Shown piece by piece: positions 29,292 through 32,094 of a DNA stretch of 32,094 nucleotides. The stretch covers positions 1-32,094 of the forward strand of contig JAPOKA010000032.1 of NCBI GenBank assembly GCA_029977865.1, read 5' to 3'. A program made the translations under genes and the position numbers. Position 1 is the first letter of the stretch, and each line of letters starts with the position of its first letter. Origin of the DNA: a bacterium. GTDB lineage: Bacteria; Planctomycetota; Phycisphaerae; Phycisphaerales; SM1A02. The notes below the pieces were generated by a model. It did not search any database and was not told the origin of the DNA. It saw nothing but the letters and a program-made list of their open reading frames with translations.

Positions 29292-29467
29292 CGGATCTGA
29301 TCCTGACTGCTCGTTCCGGAGCGCATCGACCAAGATGGTATCGGTCCCACGATGAGCGATCTGCCCTCGACCGATTCCGAGAGGGAGATTCCCACCCGTG
29401 ACGGCGATGAGATTGCCATCCGATCCCCAAAGGTCAAGGGTCGATTGCCGATCGCCTCAAGATCTGC

Positions 29468-29776
29468 TCAGCGTTGCTGCTCCGGCGCGGTTTCCGGTCC
29501 TTGTCGCTGAGATAGTCGGAGGATCGTCCGCACCTCCTCGTCGGACAAGTCCCCGCGCTCCCGAAGCTGATCGAGTTGCTCCGAATCGAAGCCTCCGAGC
29601 GTGCCACTGCGGTCGCTCCGAGCCCACCGTCGAAGGATCACCGCGATCAGCCACGCCAGCACGCAGGCTCCAGCGAGGGCAGCGAGCCAAGGCAGGGTCT
29701 GCGAGGCAAGATCGCCGGCCGAGGAACTGGCAATCGACGCAGGAAACGCCGCGGACTGCTCCGCTGCGGCGGTCAC
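29468..29776 (-). CDS. Small membrane protein with SHOCT-like tail
   Basis: A 102-residue protein with one clear membrane helix (LPWLAALAGACVLAWLIAVI, residues about 30-50). A basic stop-transfer RRWAR follows, then a cytoplasmic SHOCT-like segment (LDQLRERGDLSDEEVRTIL). SHOCT motifs are short helical modules often attached to membrane proteins; function is not known. The start chosen is GTG 29776, which overlaps the tig stop (GTGA, four bases); the longer open frame runs into tig. The coupling to tig and position before clpX suggest a role near protein quality control at the membrane, which is inference only. A 176-base gap separates it from clpX. Confidence 0.75.
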   Translation of the reverse strand: MTAAAEQSAAFPASIASSSAGDLASQTLPWLAALAGACVLAWLIAVILRRWARSDRSGTLGGFDSEQLDQLRERGDLSDEEVRTILRLSQRQGPETAPEQQR

Positions 29777-31170
29777 GACCGCTTCCGCGCCTTGGCTGCC
29801 TCGTTCCAAGACTCAAGGGAGACTTCGGCGACCTGAGCCTTGTCGATGATGCGGTCAAGCGCCTTCTGCTCGCGCATCTCCATGGCCAGTGAGCCGATTC
29901 GATTGGCTCGCGCCAGCTCGGTGCGGAACTGCTCGGGCCGTTGGCCCCGCTGACGGGCCATCCGCGCGATGCGACTGTTGACCTCGGCCTCGCTCACCGA
30001 AACTCCGAGATCCTCCGCGACGCGGGCGAGGATCAACGAGAGCTTGAGCTGGTCGCGAGATCGGCTCGCGGAGGACTCTCGAAAGCGAGCCAGTTCGGTC
30101 TCAAGCCGCTCTGGGTCGAGACCGCGGCCGAGCAACTCGGCGCGATGGCGCTCGATCATCGCGGTGGCTTGGCGGGCAGAGATCTTCTCGGGAAGGTCCA
30201 TGGTGACGGCCTTCACCAGGTGCTCCGCGACCTGCTCGCGCATCACACCTCGCTGCTCGGCGGCCATGCGATCCTCGAGGGCGACCCGAAGCTGCGGTCG
30301 AAGGTCCTCGGCGGAAGGCAGGCCGATGGCGGCGGCGACGTCGGCGTCGCTCGCGGCATGGATCCGCTCTGCGTCGCGGATTCGGTATTCCATCCGCAGC
30401 TTCGCGCCACGGACCTCCGGAAGCTCGTGACCCTCCGGCCCCACCGTCTCGATGACCAGATCGTCGCCGACCTTGCGGCCTCGCAGCATTCCGGCGAGGC
30501 CCTCCACCAGCACGCCGAGGAACTGGCCGCGACCTCCGTCTTCATCGCCCGGCACCGTGGCGAGCGCGTCGTCGGCGGTGAAGAAGGGCTCGGTCGCGTC
30601 ATCACGGAAGACCTTCACCTCGCCGATCATGCGGTCGAAGGTCTCGAAGGGGCCGCTGATTCGTTCGGGGTTCCCGAACCACCGCTGCTGCCGCTCGAGT
30701 TCGCGCTCGACCGCCTCGTCGCCGACTGCGCCCACCGGCTTCTGGATGGAGAGCCCATCAAACGCCGGCAGCTCGAACTCCGGCATCACCTCGACTTCGA
30801 CCTCGAAGGTGTAGGCCTCCCCCCGACGGAGCTCCGGCGGCGTCATGTTCTCGGGGAGCTCGGGATCTCCGAGCACCTTGATCTTCTCCTGACGAATCGC
30901 AGCCGAGAGTGCCTCGGAGAGCAGCCGGTCGCGGGTATCTCGAGCGAGATCGCCGGAGACCCGCCGTTCGAGGATGGCCCGTGGGACCTTGCCGCGGCGG
31001 AATCCGGGCAGCACCGCGTCGCGCTGCAGGTTCGAGAAGGCGAGCTCGAAGCGGCGGTCGACCTCTTCGGCCGGCACCGTGACCACGAGGCGTCGGCTGC
31101 ATGCGGAGGGGCTTTCGACGCGTACCTCGACGGTGATGGTCTCTTCGGTAGCGGTGCTGGTGTCGCTCAT
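29773..31170 (-). CDS. tig: Trigger factor (ribosome-associated chaperone)
   Basis: A 465-residue trigger factor that binds L23 at the ribosomal exit tunnel and shields nascent chains (E. coli Tig is 432). The ribosome-binding signature is clear: LPGFRRGKVPRAILERR near residues 52-68. The FKBP-like middle domain (IGEVKVFRD to LPEVRGAKLRMEYRI, about 190-280) has diverged from active peptidyl-prolyl isomerases. The C-terminal part is helical (SEAEVNSRIARMARQRGQRP, then the ALDRIIDKAQV end). ATG 31170 (MSDTSTATEETI) is the natural start; only weak GAGA precedes it. It is coupled by a four-base GTGA overlap to the SHOCT-like gene, then clpX follows. Confidence 0.95.
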   Translation of the reverse strand: MSDTSTATEETITVEVRVESPSACSRRLVVTVPAEEVDRRFELAFSNLQRDAVLPGFRRGKVPRAILERRVSGDLARDTRDRLLSEALSAAIRQEKIKVLGDPELPENMTPPELRRGEAYTFEVEVEVMPEFELPAFDGLSIQKPVGAVGDEAVERELERQQRWFGNPERISGPFETFDRMIGEVKVFRDDATEPFFTADDALATVPGDEDGGRGQFLGVLVEGLAGMLRGRKVGDDLVIETVGPEGHELPEVRGAKLRMEYRIRDAERIHAASDADVAAAIGLPSAEDLRPQLRVALEDRMAAEQRGVMREQVAEHLVKAVTMDLPEKISARQATAMIERHRAELLGRGLDPERLETELARFRESSASRSRDQLKLSLILARVAEDLGVSVSEAEVNSRIARMARQRGQRPEQFRTELARANRIGSLAMEMREQKALDRIIDKAQVAEVSLESWNEAAKARKRS

Positions 31171-31251
31171 GTCGTCTCGCGATGGCGTCGGGGGCGGGAC
31201 CCGACCGCGGGGTGGGGTGAAACTGGCGGGAAGCCGCCGAGAATAGCAGGA

Positions 31252-31293
31252 GCCCCGCCTCGGGACCACGGGTCGCGTGGCTCGAGACGGGGC
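31252..31293 (-). terminator. Hairpin terminator candidate after glnA
   Basis: A GC-rich stem of about 17 bp with one bulge and a 5-base loop (arms 31252-31270 and 31276-31293) lies 25 bases beyond the glutamine synthetase stop. The following minus-strand bases (TCCTGCTATTCTC) are only mildly T-rich, so it may be an attenuator or a weak terminator. Confidence 0.5.
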
Positions 31294-31318
31294 TTCGGAT
31301 CGGCGATCTCCGTCCGTT

Positions 31319-32094
31319 TCAGCGGAGAATCAGATCGGCGTAGGTCGGGAGCGGCCAGAGGTCCGCCGGCATGCGGGGCTCGAGGCGGTCGCAATGGGCC
31401 CGGACCGCATCGAGGGCCGGTCGCATGACGTCGCGCACGTGCTTCAGCGACTTTTCGGCGCCATGCGGCCGCTTCTCCTCGGCCTGTTCGAGCTCGACCA
31501 CCGAGTTCCGCAGGGCGGAAACGAGTGCGACGATCTCGCGAAGCTCCGCCGTGGTGTCGGGGCAGTCGCAGCCGGCCGCTTCGGTGGCGGCGCACGTGTC
31601 AGCCAACTCCGCCTGCAGTCGAAGGCCGGCGGGCAGGACCTCGGTGCGGACCATGGTGGTGAGCGTTCTCGCCTCGATCGCGACCTGGGTGGCGTACTGC
31701 TCGGCCAGGATCTCGAAGCGGGCGTCAAGTTCGCGCGACGAGAGGATCGAATAGCGAGAGAACAGATCCTTCGCGGCCTTGGTGCGCAGGCTGAGGAAGG
31801 CGTCCGCGCTGCTGGGCGTGTTGGCGAGTCCGCGGCGTGCCGCCTCGGTGGCCCAGGAGCCGCTGTAGCCGTCGCCGTCGAAACAGACCCGACGGTGCTT
31901 CTTCACCACATCCTTGAGCAGGGCCCGCACTGCCGACTCGAGCTTGGCCTTGCTGGGATTGCGGCCGGCCCGCTTCTCCAACTCGTTGGCCATGAACTCG
32001 AGGCTCTCCGCGATGATCGCGTTGAGCACCGTGACCGGCCAGGCCACCGCTGCGGTCGAGCCCACGGCGCGGAACTCGAACTTGTTGCCGGTGA
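31319..32094 (-). CDS. glnN: Glutamine synthetase type III, C-terminal part
   Basis: The last 258 residues of a type III glutamine synthetase, which makes glutamine from glutamate and ammonia with ATP. The N-terminal and catalytic part lies past the right edge. Type III hallmarks seen are FRAVGSTAAVAWPVTVLN at the left of the fragment, ESLEFMANELEK, HRRVCFDGDGYSGSW, SSRELDARFEILAEQYATQV with the helical IEARTLTTMV segment, and the ending LWPLPTYADLIL. Type III enzymes are about 700 residues and differ from GlnA types I and II by exactly this long helical C-terminal domain. It is followed by a hairpin at 31252-31293, separating it from tig. Partial only because of the window edge; no defect is seen. 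Confidence 0.94.
   Translation of the reverse strand, partial: TGNKFEFRAVGSTAAVAWPVTVLNAIIAESLEFMANELEKRAGRNPSKAKLESAVRALLKDVVKKHRRVCFDGDGYSGSWATEAARRGLANTPSSADAFLSLRTKAAKDLFSRYSILSSRELDARFEILAEQYATQVAIEARTLTTMVRTEVLPAGLRLQAELADTCAATEAAGCDCPDTTAELREIVALVSALRNSVVELEQAEEKRPHGAEKSLKHVRDVMRPALDAVRAHCDRLEPRMPADLWPLPTYADLILR

Overview
The window is GC-rich throughout and reads as the chromosome of a Gram-negative-type bacterium, most likely a planctomycete of the Phycisphaerae kind. This lineage call is an inference. It rests on a FlgI-like lipoprotein fused to HEAT-like repeats, a PEP-CTERM-like secreted protein, a long-form L28, a type III glutamine synthetase and a WXG100/FtsK locus in an otherwise housekeeping neighbourhood. 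No prophage, IS element, rRNA operon or CRISPR array is visible.

Layout. 1-430: the end of a plus-strand gene with a DUF2934-like C-terminus. 451-7683 (minus): tRNA-Val(UAC), a FlgI/HEAT lipoprotein, the chromosome-organising ATPase Smc, and a DUF418 membrane protein whose start overlaps the smc stop. 7889-11911 (plus): the DEAH RNA helicase HrpA, overlapping tail-to-tail with an unrecognised 473-residue protein (11886-13307, minus). 13308-14079: a structured non-coding stretch with two adjacent inverted repeats and five 19-bp direct repeats in exact register, just upstream of a small secreted PEP-CTERM-like protein with its own hairpin terminator.

15055-21022 (minus) is the most interesting part. 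It is a compact operon with stop/start overlaps: a WXG100-like protein, a 231-residue helical protein, a 71-residue helical protein, then a 1316-residue membrane-anchored FtsK/SpoIIIE-type ATPase, with a MarC-family membrane protein 44 bases downstream. It looks like a minimal type VII (ESX-like) secretion module lacking the usual partner genes in this window. A succinate-semialdehyde-type aldehyde dehydrogenase is transcribed divergently from it.

22637-32094 (minus) is a core block read in the order glnA type III (partial, entering from the right edge), tig, a small membrane protein, clpX, a GAF-type free-methionine-sulfoxide reductase, rpmB, dnaG and rpoD. It combines protein folding and quality control (trigger factor, ClpX, Met-sulfoxide repair) with a dnaG-rpoD macromolecular-synthesis pair. 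A strong hairpin with a T-tract ends rpoD between the convergent rpoD and aldehyde dehydrogenase genes.

Coordinates and frames were read directly from the sequence. Family assignments come from recognised motifs and were not checked by any database search. Start codons were chosen from Shine-Dalgarno spacing, stop/start overlaps and where family-like sequence begins.
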